Positions 9,601 to 17,665 of a stretch of DNA of 64,000 nt are shown here, piece by piece (position 1 is the stretch's first letter; every line of letters begins with the position of its first letter). A program made the position numbers and the translations under genes. The stretch is from Cellulophaga sp. L1A9 (GTDB lineage Bacteria > Bacteroidota > Bacteroidia > Flavobacteriales > Flavobacteriaceae): the NCBI RefSeq assembly GCF_009797025.1, contig NZ_CP047027.1, positions 930,001 to 994,000 of the forward strand, read 5' to 3'. The notes under the pieces are model-generated. The model made no database searches. It saw only the letters and a list, made by a program, of their open reading frames with translations, and was not told the origin of the DNA.

Positions 9601-9954
9601 CTAGTTGTTTAAAATTGTTTTTCTGGTTATTGCATAATAAACGACATACCCCCAACTTAGAACGGCATGTAGCATAGCTTTCGATATTGATTTGTTTTTC
9701 TCCCATGATGCTGCTATAGCAATGAAACTACCCATTAAAAATCCGCTTTTTAGAATAAAATTAATGAATACTCTTAAACTAGCCCCCACTCTTTTACCGG
9801 CGTTATAGGCATCTATATTTCCTATTTCCCTATGTCCTGATTCATGTGTTACGAAACTTACCACACCAACCACAGCAATAAAAAAAGCGATACCAATTAA
9901 GGTATACACTACGTATTTTAGATTTTTATTCTGTGCTTGCATTTTTTTATTCAT
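9601..9954 (-). CDS. Small membrane protein upstream of the LytTR operon
   Basis: The 117-residue protein has a basic N-terminus and three probable membrane segments (about 13-33, 55-77, 88-106). THESGHREIG sits after the first TM but does not form a zincin motif. It ends 44 bp before the pseudokinase gene on the same strand and could share its transcript. A LytTR-type site lies about 200 bp upstream, so the locus may be autoregulated. Function unknown. Confidence 0.65.
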   Translation of the reverse strand: MNKKMQAQNKNLKYVVYTLIGIAFFIAVVGVVSFVTHESGHREIGNIDAYNAGKRVGASLRVFINFILKSGFLMGSFIAIAASWEKNKSISKAMLHAVLSWGYVVYYAITRKTILNN

Positions 9955-10152
9955 TACTGATATATTCTAAATTGTAAAGTGAATTTACACACTGTTTTTT
10001 CTTAAATAGTAATTATTAAAGCAAGATAAGATTAATAACTATTTCTATAATGTATTTTACTAAAGAGATCATACTATTGGTTTTAAAGGTTATTGTATTT
10101 CTATACCCTAAAAATAAATCTATTTAAAGGGTTATCTAAGTGAATTATGGCA

Positions 10153-10180
10153 AACGGTAAATTAGAATAAGTGAACGGTA
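10153..10180 (-). promoter_or_regulatory. LytTR-type paired site upstream of the 117-aa membrane protein gene
   Basis: Two AACGGTA half-sites start at 10153 and 10174, exactly 21 bp apart. Read on the minus strand they are ACCGTT half-sites, close to the published LytTR consensus [TA][AC][CA]GTTN[AG][TG] with a 12-bp gap. The site is about 200 bp upstream of the ATG at 9954, farther than at the ankyrin genes. Confidence 0.55.
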
Positions 10181-10182
10181 GG

Positions 10183-10356
10183 CTATTTACAAATAGTTAT
10201 AAATGCGGTGGGCATCCACCAAAGGTTTATACCAAAGGCTACTGTTGTTATCTCATAGCCTTCACTTGCTTTTTGATTTACTAATCGCTCTACATCCTTT
10301 CTGAGCTGTTCTGTAGACCAGGCTGAATACATTTTTATAATACTGTAATTTTTCAT
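10183..10356 (-). CDS. Micro-ORF, 57 aa
   Basis: Read by hand from ATG 10356 to TAG at 10183: MKNYSIIKMYSAWSTEQLRK, a helical stretch ending EGYEITTVAFGI, then a short hydrophobic end. It resembles the small DUF4177-like proteins found in many bacteria. It lies 28 bp downstream of the 40-aa ORF on the same strand and would share its LytTR-linked promoter. Confidence 0.55.
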   Translation of the reverse strand: MKNYSIIKMYSAWSTEQLRKDVERLVNQKASEGYEITTVAFGINLWWMPTAFITICK

Positions 10357-10384
10357 TTGGTTTTATGGTATTTAAAATTATGAA

Positions 10385-10507
10385 TTAATAGTCTAAATTA
10401 TAGATCAATTGCCCCAGCAGATATCCTAATTTATAGAGCGCAAAACCGCCAATAATAATTGTGAAAATTAATGCTGTAACTATTTTTTGTTTGATACTTG
10501 TACTCAT
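10385..10507 (-). CDS. Micro-ORF, 40 aa single-pass membrane peptide
   Basis: The peptide begins MSTSIKQKIV, then has one membrane segment (TALIFTIIIGGFALYKLGYL) and ends LGQLIYNLDY. An in-frame ATG at 10522 would give 45 aa. An AACGG pair lies 97 bp upstream of the ATG at 10507, close to the 90 bp seen at the ankyrin genes, which supports expression. It precedes the 57-aa ORF. Confidence 0.55.
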   Translation of the reverse strand: MSTSIKQKIVTALIFTIIIGGFALYKLGYLLGQLIYNLDY

Positions 10508-10603
10508 AATGGAAACTTTCATAAGGATATACTTTATTGGTTGTTGTTATTATTTAACATCAACTTACGTCGATAATCAACCATTTGAAATGATTATATG
10601 ACT

Positions 10604-10631
10604 AACGGTAAATTTTGAAGAGGGAACGGAA
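10604..10631 (-). promoter_or_regulatory. LytTR-type paired site of the micro-ORF operon
   Basis: Half-sites AACGGTA (10604) and AACGGAA (10625) are 21 bp apart. The promoter-proximal half, read on the minus strand as ACCGTTAGT, fits the LytTR consensus at every position. A TTGATTATC segment follows toward the gene, as at the ankyrin promoters (TTGATAATC). Confidence 0.6.
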
Positions 10632-10684
10632 AGCAGTATCAGATGATAAAAAACCAATAGTACTGCTTCAATAGGAAGCATAAA

Positions 10685-10710
10685 AAAAGGGAGCCAAATG
10701 GCTCCCTTTT
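10685..10710 (-). terminator. Palindromic terminator after ankyrin copy 1
   Basis: GGGAGCCA and TGGCTCCC arms (10689-10706) are flanked by A-rich and T-rich runs, so it can act on either strand. The same hairpin follows each ankyrin gene. Confidence 0.8.
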
Positions 10711-10759
10711 ACTAGATATTTTTGATTGATTGATTGATTGATTGATGTTCTGTTCCGTA

Positions 10760-11143
10760 TTATTTTAATAGTGCTGAAACTGCGGTTGCTCCAGAAAGTT
10801 CTGCATATTTTAAAGCAGTGAATCCCATTTTTGAAACAGCATCTTTATCTGCGCCATTGTCCAATAATAATTTTATCATCGATACATTATTATAACGAGC
10901 AGCATACATTAATGGGGTCATTCCGTTCACTTCTGTTTTAACTTCTATATCCGCACCAAATTCTATAAATTTCTTAACCGTATTTAGATCACTCTGTGCA
11001 ACAGCGATACTTAAAGGTGCTACATTTTTAATGCTCGTAGTTTCTACTTTTGCACTTTTATCATTTGGATTTACGTGTGCACTTGCAACATTTGATAAAG
11101 TCATAGTAGCGATAATTCCGAAGGTGTAAACTAAATTTTTCAT
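10760..11143 (-). CDS. Secreted ankyrin-repeat protein, tandem copy 1
   Basis: The 127-residue protein has a signal peptide cut after residue 22 (SNVASA|H), a short linker, then three ankyrin repeats (about 41-70, 74-104 and a shortened 107-127). The hallmark TPLMYAA and KLLLDNGAD motifs are present. There are no cysteines or catalytic residues, so it is probably a periplasmic or secreted binding or inhibitor protein. In other bacteria small periplasmic ankyrin proteins occur with stress enzymes; the target here is unknown. It has its own AACGG pair 90 bp upstream and its own terminator. Confidence 0.9.
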   Translation of the reverse strand: MKNLVYTFGIIATMTLSNVASAHVNPNDKSAKVETTSIKNVAPLSIAVAQSDLNTVKKFIEFGADIEVKTEVNGMTPLMYAARYNNVSMIKLLLDNGADKDAVSKMGFTALKYAELSGATAVSALLK

Positions 11144-11232
11144 AAGATGATTATTTTATTGATTGATGATTTGTTTTCTATTATGATGTAAATATATACT
11201 GATTATCAAGTATTTGAAACTACTTTATGACC

Positions 11233-11260
11233 AACGGTAGTTTTTCAAGAGCGAACGGGG
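11233..11260 (-). promoter_or_regulatory. LytTR-type paired site, ankyrin copy 1
   Basis: AACGGTA (11233) and AACGGGG (11254) are 21 bp apart, 90 bp upstream of the ATG. On the minus strand the near half reads ACCGTTGGT, a full consensus match. A TATATTTA element, a possible Bacteroidota -7 box, lies 37 bp nearer the gene. Confidence 0.65.
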
Positions 11261-11314
11261 AATACCTAAAACCGAATTGAAATAACACCATTCAATTATA
11301 TTACCAGGCATAAA

Positions 11315-11340
11315 AAAAGGGAGCCAATTGGCTCCCTTTT
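11315..11340 (-). terminator. Palindromic terminator after ankyrin copy 2
   Basis: The core at 11319-11336 is a perfect palindrome (GGGAGCCAATTGGCTCCC) with A and T runs on its sides. Confidence 0.8.
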
Positions 11341-11349
11341 TCTAGATAT

Positions 11350-11380
<31 letters not shown>

Positions 11381-11388
11381 GTTTCGTA

Positions 11389-11772
11389 TTATTTTAATAG
11401 TGCTGAAACTGCGGTTGCTCCAGAAAGTTCTGCATATTTTAAAGCCGTGAATCCCATTTTTGAAACAGCATCTTTATTCGCGCCATTGTCCAATAATAAT
11501 TTTATCATCGATACATTATTATAACGAGCAGCATACATTAACGGGGTCATTCCGTTCACTTCTGTTTTAACTTCTATATCGGCGCCAAATTCTATAAATT
11601 TCTTAACCGTATTTAAATCACTCTGTGCAACAGCAATACTTAAAGGAGCTACATTTTTAATACTTGTAGTTTCTACTTTTGCACTTTTATCATTAGGATT
11701 TACGTGTGCACTTGCAACATTAGACATGGTCATTGTAACGATAATTCCGAAGGTGTAAACTAAATTTTTCAT
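11389..11772 (-). CDS. Secreted ankyrin-repeat protein, tandem copy 2
   Basis: The protein has 127 residues and the same layout as copy 1. It differs at a few positions: IVTMTMSN in the signal peptide and NGANKD in place of NGADKD in the second repeat. Most nucleotide differences from its neighbours are synonymous, so the protein is under purifying selection or the copies are homogenised. It has its own promoter, paired site and terminator. Confidence 0.9.
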   Translation of the reverse strand: MKNLVYTFGIIVTMTMSNVASAHVNPNDKSAKVETTSIKNVAPLSIAVAQSDLNTVKKFIEFGADIEVKTEVNGMTPLMYAARYNNVSMIKLLLDNGANKDAVSKMGFTALKYAELSGATAVSALLK

Positions 11773-11861
11773 AAGATAATTATTTTATTGATTGATGATT
11801 TGTTTTCTATTATGATGTAAAGATATATTGATTATCAAGTATTTAAAACTACTTTATGACC

Positions 11862-11889
11862 AACGGTAGTTTTTCAAGAGCGAACGGGG
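11862..11889 (-). promoter_or_regulatory. LytTR-type paired site, ankyrin copy 2
   Basis: Half-sites at 11862 and 11883 are 21 bp apart and 90 bp upstream of the start at 11772. Confidence 0.65.
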
Positions 11890-11942
11890 AATACCTAAAA
11901 CCGAATTGAAATAACACCATTCAATTATATTACCAGGCATAA

Positions 11943-11969
11943 AAAAGGGAGCCAATTGGCTCCCTTTTT
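11943..11969 (-). terminator. Palindromic terminator after ankyrin copy 3
   Basis: Core at 11947-11964, identical to the copy-2 terminator. Confidence 0.8.
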
Positions 11970-11977
11970 CTAGATAT

Positions 11978-12008
<31 letters not shown>

Positions 12009-12016
12009 GTTTCGTA

Positions 12017-12400
12017 TTATTTTAATAGTGCTGAAACTGCGGTTGCTCCAGAAAGTTCTGCATATTTTAAAGCAGTGAATCCCATTTTTGAAACAGCGTC
12101 CTTGTCTGCTCCATTGTCCAATAATAGTTTTATCATCGATACATTATTATAACGAGCAGCATACATTAATGGGGTCATTCCGTTCACTTCTGTTTTAACT
12201 TCTATATCCGCTCCAAATTCTATAAATTTCTTAACCGTACTTAGATCACTCTGTGCAACAGCGATACTTAAAGGCGCTACATTTTTAATGCTCGTAGTTT
12301 CTACTTTTGCACTTTTATCATTAGGATTTACATGTGCATTTGCAACACTTGATAAAGTCATAGTAGCGATAATTCCGAAGGTGTAAACTAAATTTTTCAT
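12017..12400 (-). CDS. Secreted ankyrin-repeat protein, tandem copy 3
   Basis: The 127-residue ankyrin protein differs from copy 1 in the signal peptide (SSVANA) and by Ser for Asn in AQSDLS. The signal-peptidase site and all three ankyrin repeats are intact. It has its own paired site, promoter and terminator. Confidence 0.9.
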   Translation of the reverse strand: MKNLVYTFGIIATMTLSSVANAHVNPNDKSAKVETTSIKNVAPLSIAVAQSDLSTVKKFIEFGADIEVKTEVNGMTPLMYAARYNNVSMIKLLLDNGADKDAVSKMGFTALKYAELSGATAVSALLK

Positions 12401-12489
12401 AAGATGATTATTTTATTGATTGATGATTTGTTTTCTATTATGATGTAAAGATATAGTGATTATCAAGTATTTAAAACTACTTTATGACC

Positions 12490-12517
12490 AACGGTAGTTT
12501 TTCAAGAGCGAACGGGG
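12490..12517 (-). promoter_or_regulatory. LytTR-type paired site, ankyrin copy 3
   Basis: Half-sites at 12490 and 12511 are 21 bp apart and 90 bp upstream of the start at 12400. Confidence 0.65.
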
Positions 12518-12570
12518 AATACCTAAAACCGAATTGAAATAACACCATTCAATTATATTACCAGGCATAA

Positions 12571-12598
12571 AAAAAGGGAGCCATTTGGCTCCCTTTTT
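12571..12598 (-). terminator. Palindromic terminator after ankyrin copy 4
   Basis: Core at 12576-12593 (GGGAGCCATTTGGCTCCC). The loop differs by one base from copies 2 and 3 and the stem is kept. Confidence 0.8.
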
Positions 12599-12646
12599 CT
12601 AGATATTTTTGATTGATTGATTGATTGATTGATGTTTTGTTCCGTA

Positions 12647-13030
12647 TTATTTTAATAGTGCTGAAACTGCGGTTGCTCCAGAAAGTTCTGCATATTTTAA
12701 AGCAGTGAATCCCATTTTTGAAACAGCATCTTTATCCGCGCCATTGTCTAATAATAATTTTATCATCGATACATTATTATAACGAGCAGCATACATTAAT
12801 GGGGTCATTCCGTTCACTTCTGTTTTAACTTCTATATCGGCTCCAAATTCTATAAATTTCTTAACCGTATTTAGATCACTCTTTGCAACAGCGATACTTA
12901 AAGGTGCTACATTTTTGATACTTGTAGTTTCTACTTTTGCACTTTTATCATTAGGATTTACGTGTGCACTTGCAACATTTGATAAAGTCATAGTAGCGAT
13001 AATTCCGAAGGTGTAAACTAAATTTTTCAT
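12647..13030 (-). CDS. Secreted ankyrin-repeat protein, tandem copy 4
   Basis: The 127-residue protein differs from copy 1 only at AKSDLN (Lys for Gln). The signal peptide and three repeats are intact. It sits just downstream of the gene-less unit. Confidence 0.9.
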   Translation of the reverse strand: MKNLVYTFGIIATMTLSNVASAHVNPNDKSAKVETTSIKNVAPLSIAVAKSDLNTVKKFIEFGADIEVKTEVNGMTPLMYAARYNNVSMIKLLLDNGADKDAVSKMGFTALKYAELSGATAVSALLK

Positions 13031-13119
13031 AAGATGATTATTTTATTGATTGATGATTTGTTTTCTATTATGATGTAAAGATATAGTGATTATCAAGTAT
13101 TTAAAACTACTTTATGACC

Positions 13120-13147
13120 AACGGTAGTTTTTCAAGAGCGAACGGGG
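13120..13147 (-). promoter_or_regulatory. LytTR-type paired site, ankyrin copy 4
   Basis: Half-sites at 13120 and 13141 are 21 bp apart and 90 bp upstream of the start at 13030. Confidence 0.65.
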
Positions 13148-13199
13148 AATACCTAAACCGAATTGAAATAACACCATTCAATTATATTACCAGGCATAA

Positions 13200-13343
13200 A
13201 AAAAGGGAGCCACTTGGCTCCCTTTTTCTAGATATTTTTGATTGATTGATGATTTGTTTTCTATTATGATGTAAAGATATAGTGATTATCAAGTATTTGA
13301 AACTACTTTATGACCAACGGTAGTTTTTCAAGAGCGAACGGGG
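13200..13343 (-). other. Gene-less tandem unit: paired site, promoter and terminator without an ankyrin ORF
   Basis: The terminator core (13205-13222) is followed directly by the leader and promoter sequence and an AACGG pair (13316 and 13337, 21 bp apart). The 384-bp ORF and its flanks are missing. The junction lies in the GATTGATTGATGATT stretch, which occurs both at the stop and in the leader of intact units. Recombination or slippage between these GATT repeats would remove the gene exactly. The promoter may now drive a short transcript of about 100 nt. Confidence 0.8.
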
Positions 13344-13406
13344 AATACCTAAAACTGAATTGAAATAACACTATTCAATTATATTACCAGGCATAAAAAA
13401 AGGGAG

Positions 13407-13467
<61 letters not shown>

Positions 13468-13480
13468 GTTTTGTTTCGTA

Positions 13481-13864
13481 TTATTTTAATAGTGCTGAAA
13501 CTGCAGTTGCTCCAGAAAGTTCTGCATATTTTAAAGCCGTGAATCCCATTTTTGAAACAGCATCTTTATCCGCGCCATTGTCCAATAATAATTTTATCAT
13601 CGATACATTATTATAACGAGCAGCATACATTAATGGGGTCATTCCGTTCACTTCTGTTTTAACTTCTATATCGGCGCCAAATTCTATAAATTTCTTAACC
13701 GTATTTAGATCACTCTTTGCAACAGCGATACTTAAAGGTGCTACATTTTTAATGCTTGTAGTTTCTATTTTTGCACTTTTATCATTTGGATTTACATGTG
13801 CACTTGCAACATTAGACATGGTCATTGTAGCGATAATTCCGAAGGTGTAAACTAAATTTTTCAT
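13481..13864 (-). CDS. Secreted ankyrin-repeat protein, tandem copy 5
   Basis: The 127-residue protein differs by KIETT (Ile for Val), TMSN in the signal peptide and AKSDLN. All domain features match copy 1. It is the most upstream copy of the array in transcriptional direction, and its GATT microsatellite at the stop is the longest. Confidence 0.9.
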   Translation of the reverse strand: MKNLVYTFGIIATMTMSNVASAHVNPNDKSAKIETTSIKNVAPLSIAVAKSDLNTVKKFIEFGADIEVKTEVNGMTPLMYAARYNNVSMIKLLLDNGADKDAVSKMGFTALKYAELSGATAVSALLK

Positions 13865-13953
13865 AAGATGATTATTTTATTGATTGATGATTTGTTTTCT
13901 ATTATGATGTAAAGATATAGTGATTATCAAGTATTTAAAACTACTTTATGACC

Positions 13954-13981
13954 AACGGTAGTTTTTCAAGAGCGAACGGGG
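13954..13981 (-). promoter_or_regulatory. LytTR-type paired site, ankyrin copy 5
   Basis: Half-sites at 13954 and 13975 are 21 bp apart and 90 bp upstream of the start at 13864. Confidence 0.65.
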
Positions 13982-14032
13982 AATACCTAAAACTGAATTG
14001 AAATAACACTATTCAATTATATTACCAGGCAT

Positions 14033-14060
14033 AAAAAAAGGGAGCCAAATGGCTCCCTTT
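14033..14060 (-). terminator. Palindromic terminator after the S9 peptidase gene
   Basis: The same GGGAGCC hairpin (14040-14057) closes the peptidase transcript, so the array began next to, and shares its terminator with, this gene. Confidence 0.75.
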
Positions 14061-14082
14061 CAAGTATTAGTCTTTAAGTTGT

Positions 14083-16374
14083 TTACTTCTCACCTAAATG
14101 TTTAGCATAGAACCCCAACATTGCTTCATACAACGCAATTCTGTTTTCCTCTTTAGAAAAACCATGCCCTTCATCATACTTTACCATATAAGGAACATCT
14201 ACTCCTTTAGCTCGTAACGCACTTACAATCTGATCTGACTCATCTATATTTACACGAGGATCATTAGCGCCTTGTACAACGAATAATGGCTTTTTAATTT
14301 TATCAATATGATACACTGGAGAAACTTCTTCCATGATGATTTTCTCTTCAGGAATCGCCTCATCATACCAAATCTCTTTTATGATTTTCACATAAGGCTT
14401 CCAGTAAGGAGGCATTGTATTCATAAATGTAAAAATATTTGATACTCCCACATAATCTACACCACATGCATACAAATCTGGTGTTTTCGTCAGGCCTCTT
14501 AATACCGCATAACCACCGTGACTACCTCCATAAATAGCCGCTTTATCTTTAGCCACCCAACCTTGCTCGATGACATACGCTAATCCGTCTTCCACATCAT
14601 CCATCGCTTTTCTTCCGATTTGTTTAAAACCAGATTCCAAAAACTTTTTACCATATCCGCCGGAAATTCTAAAATTCACCTGTAAGGTTGCATAGCCTCT
14701 ACTTGCGAAAAGTTGTGCTTCAGGATTAAATCCCCAAGAATCACGAACTCCTTGTGGCCCTCCATGTGGATTTACAATTACAGGAACTTTCGATCCGTCT
14801 AAAGCTGCTTTTGGCATGGTGATATACCCATGTAATGTAAGTCCATCTCTACTTTGGAACGTTATAGGACGTACTTCTGCCATATCTTCCTCTTTTAATT
14901 GAGGCATGATATTGTACACCATTTTAAATTCGTCTTTCTTTACATCATAAGAATAATAAACACCCGCTAATTTATCACTCGTTACGTATAACAAGTAGTT
15001 ATTTTCATCATCGGTAGCATCGGCAATACCAAATTGTTTTCCATCAAATTCTTTTTCAAATTTTTTATGAAGCTTCTTGTAATAGTCGCTCACAGGAACA
15101 ATGATAGATTTTTCACCTTCGTACTGGAAATAATCTAATTCGTAATTTCTTTTTCTGGATAGCGAAAGGTTAGACACATCATACATATCATTTGCAAACA
15201 CTTTCTTTAGTTCCTTGTTTTGCTTAAAATCAAACAAGATAATTTCTGACTTATCACTCGTTAAGTTAGACACTACATAGGCATCGTCTTTATTTTCCGA
15301 AGCATAATCAAAACTTAAAATAGAAAAAGCTTCCTTCCAATTTAGGCTTTTAACAATTTCAAACTCCCCATCAGTATTCGCATAGTACAAATCTTGCACT
15401 ACACCATCTCGTAATTTTGTAAACGCTTTTAAGTTTCCATCTTTATCAAAATTGTAACCCATAATTGGATTGGCTACATCTTCGTTCTTATACAATTGCT
15501 CTAAGGCTCCGGTTACCACATTTACTTTATAAGGATCAAAAATCTGAGGATTATTCTTATTTAAAGAAATGATAATATGATCTTTATCTTCTTTCAGTAA
15601 TTCTAAGAAATTTGCTTTTACTTTTTCAAAAGCCGTTAAATCTTTTTGATTTGCACCATCCAAATCTGCGGCATATAAATGGTAGTTTTCATCACCACCT
15701 TGATCCATTAGGTAAACCAATCGGTTATTATTAACCCAGCCATACCCTCTAATTAGTTCTTCTTTCTCTTCTATTGCTCTTGTAATTTTTCCTGTCGCAA
15801 TTTCTTTTACATAAACGTGACGTTTGCCTTCATCATCTTTCTCCATGTATGAAATATACTTGCCATTAGGAGCATAATTGAACGATGAAGCTTTTGGCTT
15901 TGCGAAATAATCTGAAACTGTATATTTAAAATTGCCACTATCGGCTTGTGCTAATGCTGTTAACGCTTCATCAGAACTTGGCAAAGCGGTATTTCCTGGA
16001 ATCATTTTTTCTGTTTTCTCCAAAACTAATGGAAATTCCATTCCTGCTTGGTAAAATGTACCAGTAATTTTAACTTCATCAATAGATCCTACATATTTAA
16101 TACCTGCTTGTTTAAAATGAATACTCAACTCTTCCCCTACTAAGGTAGTTTCATCCATAGGGATGTCTGTCGCGCCTTGAGAAGGACTATCCATCGTTGA
16201 CGTTAATATTCCTTCCTCTTCAGAGATATTGAAAATCAATGGCATTTCTGTGCCTTGAATAGAAAGTGTTCCTTTCCATGACCCTGTAGCGTCTTGGGCT
16301 TCCGCAAATTGCAGACTCAATGCTGTAAATGCAATGAGTAACATTAGATTAATGTTGTGGTTTCTTTTTTTCAT
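14083..16374 (-). CDS. Secreted S9-family (prolyl-oligopeptidase-like) peptidase
   Basis: The 763-residue protein has a signal peptide (ALSLQFAEA), an N-terminal beta domain (about 28-110), a beta-propeller (about 150-500) and a C-terminal alpha/beta hydrolase. The catalytic triad is readable: Ser618 in GGSHGGY, Asp705 in GANDPRVN, His737 in DEGHGF. The family cleaves short peptides from oligopeptides. A LytTR-like site about 150 bp upstream and the shared terminator hairpin suggest it belongs to the same local regulon as the ankyrin proteins. Confidence 0.92.
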   Translation of the reverse strand: MKKRNHNINLMLLIAFTALSLQFAEAQDATGSWKGTLSIQGTEMPLIFNISEEEGILTSTMDSPSQGATDIPMDETTLVGEELSIHFKQAGIKYVGSIDEVKITGTFYQAGMEFPLVLEKTEKMIPGNTALPSSDEALTALAQADSGNFKYTVSDYFAKPKASSFNYAPNGKYISYMEKDDEGKRHVYVKEIATGKITRAIEEKEELIRGYGWVNNNRLVYLMDQGGDENYHLYAADLDGANQKDLTAFEKVKANFLELLKEDKDHIIISLNKNNPQIFDPYKVNVVTGALEQLYKNEDVANPIMGYNFDKDGNLKAFTKLRDGVVQDLYYANTDGEFEIVKSLNWKEAFSILSFDYASENKDDAYVVSNLTSDKSEIILFDFKQNKELKKVFANDMYDVSNLSLSRKRNYELDYFQYEGEKSIIVPVSDYYKKLHKKFEKEFDGKQFGIADATDDENNYLLYVTSDKLAGVYYSYDVKKDEFKMVYNIMPQLKEEDMAEVRPITFQSRDGLTLHGYITMPKAALDGSKVPVIVNPHGGPQGVRDSWGFNPEAQLFASRGYATLQVNFRISGGYGKKFLESGFKQIGRKAMDDVEDGLAYVIEQGWVAKDKAAIYGGSHGGYAVLRGLTKTPDLYACGVDYVGVSNIFTFMNTMPPYWKPYVKIIKEIWYDEAIPEEKIIMEEVSPVYHIDKIKKPLFVVQGANDPRVNIDESDQIVSALRAKGVDVPYMVKYDEGHGFSKEENRIALYEAMLGFYAKHLGEK

Positions 16375-16523
16375 TGGTGTGTGTATTTAAAGATTAATTC
16401 TTTTTTAGCTTCTCATTAAATATTTGTAGCACAACTACTTAACTTGTTACAAAAAAAGAAAATTGATTTTTTCTCTAAACAAAGCTACATACGAAAACCA
16501 CTATAATTTATGCAATTATGGGG

Positions 16524-16551
16524 AACGGTAAAATTAAAGTTGTGAGTGGAA
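16524..16551 (-). promoter_or_regulatory. Weaker LytTR-type site upstream of the S9 peptidase gene
   Basis: AACGGTA at 16524 is followed 21 bp later by a degenerate AGTGGAA. It lies about 150 bp upstream of the ATG at 16374. Only one half is well conserved. Confidence 0.4.
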
Positions 16552-16561
16552 AATAGAGGAA

Positions 16562-16921
16562 CTACCCCCAAATAGCAGCATAAAGATTTACTCCGATCAT
16601 AAAACCTAACCAGATACCTACCGCAATTACGAGTATCAATAAGATTCTTGAACTATGTACTATAGAATTTTCTAAATTTACAGGCACACTGTTTTTATGC
16701 ACCTTTAAGGTTTTAGCAACCGGTTTAATAAAATTTGGTGTTAGTCTAAGGTCGTAGTTACTACCATTAAGCTTAAAATAATGTTCTGATTGTAAAAATC
16801 CAAATTTCTCAGAAACACGTTTGCCATTTAAATGTACAAACTGCTTTAATAAAGAATGAAAAACTTCTACTTTATTATTCTCAATATAAAACTCCGCACG
16901 CTTCACCATAAAAAACGACAT
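16562..16921 (-). CDS. Conserved-looking membrane protein of unknown function
   Basis: The protein has 119 residues; a second ATG at residue 5 is possible. A soluble, beta-like N-terminal part (about 1-85) is followed by one membrane helix (LLILVIAVGIWLGFMIGVNL) near the C-terminus, which suggests a tail-anchored protein. No family was recognised. It is separate from the peptidase gene, because the LytTR-like site lies between them. Confidence 0.6.
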   Translation of the reverse strand: MSFFMVKRAEFYIENNKVEVFHSLLKQFVHLNGKRVSEKFGFLQSEHYFKLNGSNYDLRLTPNFIKPVAKTLKVHKNSVPVNLENSIVHSSRILLILVIAVGIWLGFMIGVNLYAAIWG

Positions 16922-17093
16922 ATTACCGCTACTACAAATTATTGTTTATTTTTTTCTCCGAAATGGGGTGTTGGGGGGAAATAACTACATAGATACGTTA
17001 GGTATCTAAAAAAAGACTTCGGAAAAAACTTAAAAAAAACTTAAAAAATAATCAGCTGCAAAGAACTGGCAACTTTTAGTACTAAAAAAGTAT

Positions 17094-17618
17094 TTAATTG
17101 GCTTTCGGTGGATACTTATTAAACACTTTGTCAACAATTTGCTTTAGTTTTTGTTCCCGTGCATCTGGCGTCGTATTTTCTTTAAATCCGCTTGCACTTA
17201 CTGCTTGCCAGAATAAAAATTCTTTCTGACTGTCTACAAAATCAATTTGTATCTCACGCTCCACCTTTGGTTGCCCTACAGGAATTCCTATTGAGATACC
17301 TCCACCAACATTTCTGCCAGTACTGCCTAGCCCTACGCCCACATTATTGTTTTGCGCAGCTTGAAATTGATTGCTTTGTATATTGATTAAAAAATCTGGC
17401 TCTTCAGAAAGCTGAATGCCTTTAGCTTGCATTGTAGAATCTATAAGTACTATAATTCTCTTTTCATCAAGACCACTTAATCCCGATACTAAATCGGGAT
17501 AATAATTATAGGTTGTATACGAAGTAAAATCTGTTTTGGTATCGTAATCGTAATTTACGCGTACAGCGCTACAAGAAACAATAAGAAATAAGACTATTAA
17601 AAAACCTATCTTTTTCAT
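17094..17618 (-). CDS. DUF4136-type lipoprotein
   Basis: The start at 17618 is preferred because it gives a lipoprotein signal (MKKIGFLIVLFLIVSCSAVR) with the lipid-carrying Cys at SC. The mature part starts VNYDYDTKTDFTSYTTYNYY and contains a Gly-rich GVGLGSTGRNVGGGISIGIP stretch, typical of DUF4136 outer-membrane lipoproteins. Function unknown. It lies downstream of obgE on the same strand. Confidence 0.85.
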   Translation of the reverse strand: MKKIGFLIVLFLIVSCSAVRVNYDYDTKTDFTSYTTYNYYPDLVSGLSGLDEKRIIVLIDSTMQAKGIQLSEEPDFLINIQSNQFQAAQNNNVGVGLGSTGRNVGGGISIGIPVGQPKVEREIQIDFVDSQKEFLFWQAVSASGFKENTTPDAREQKLKQIVDKVFNKYPPKAN

Positions 17619-17665
17619 ACGTAATGATTTACACAAAAATACCTAAAAAATAATCACCCTAAAAA

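Noticed and set aside
10021..10182. Small RNA upstream of the 117-aa membrane protein gene
   Set aside because: No terminator or conserved hairpin; better explained as a leader below the LytTR-type site.
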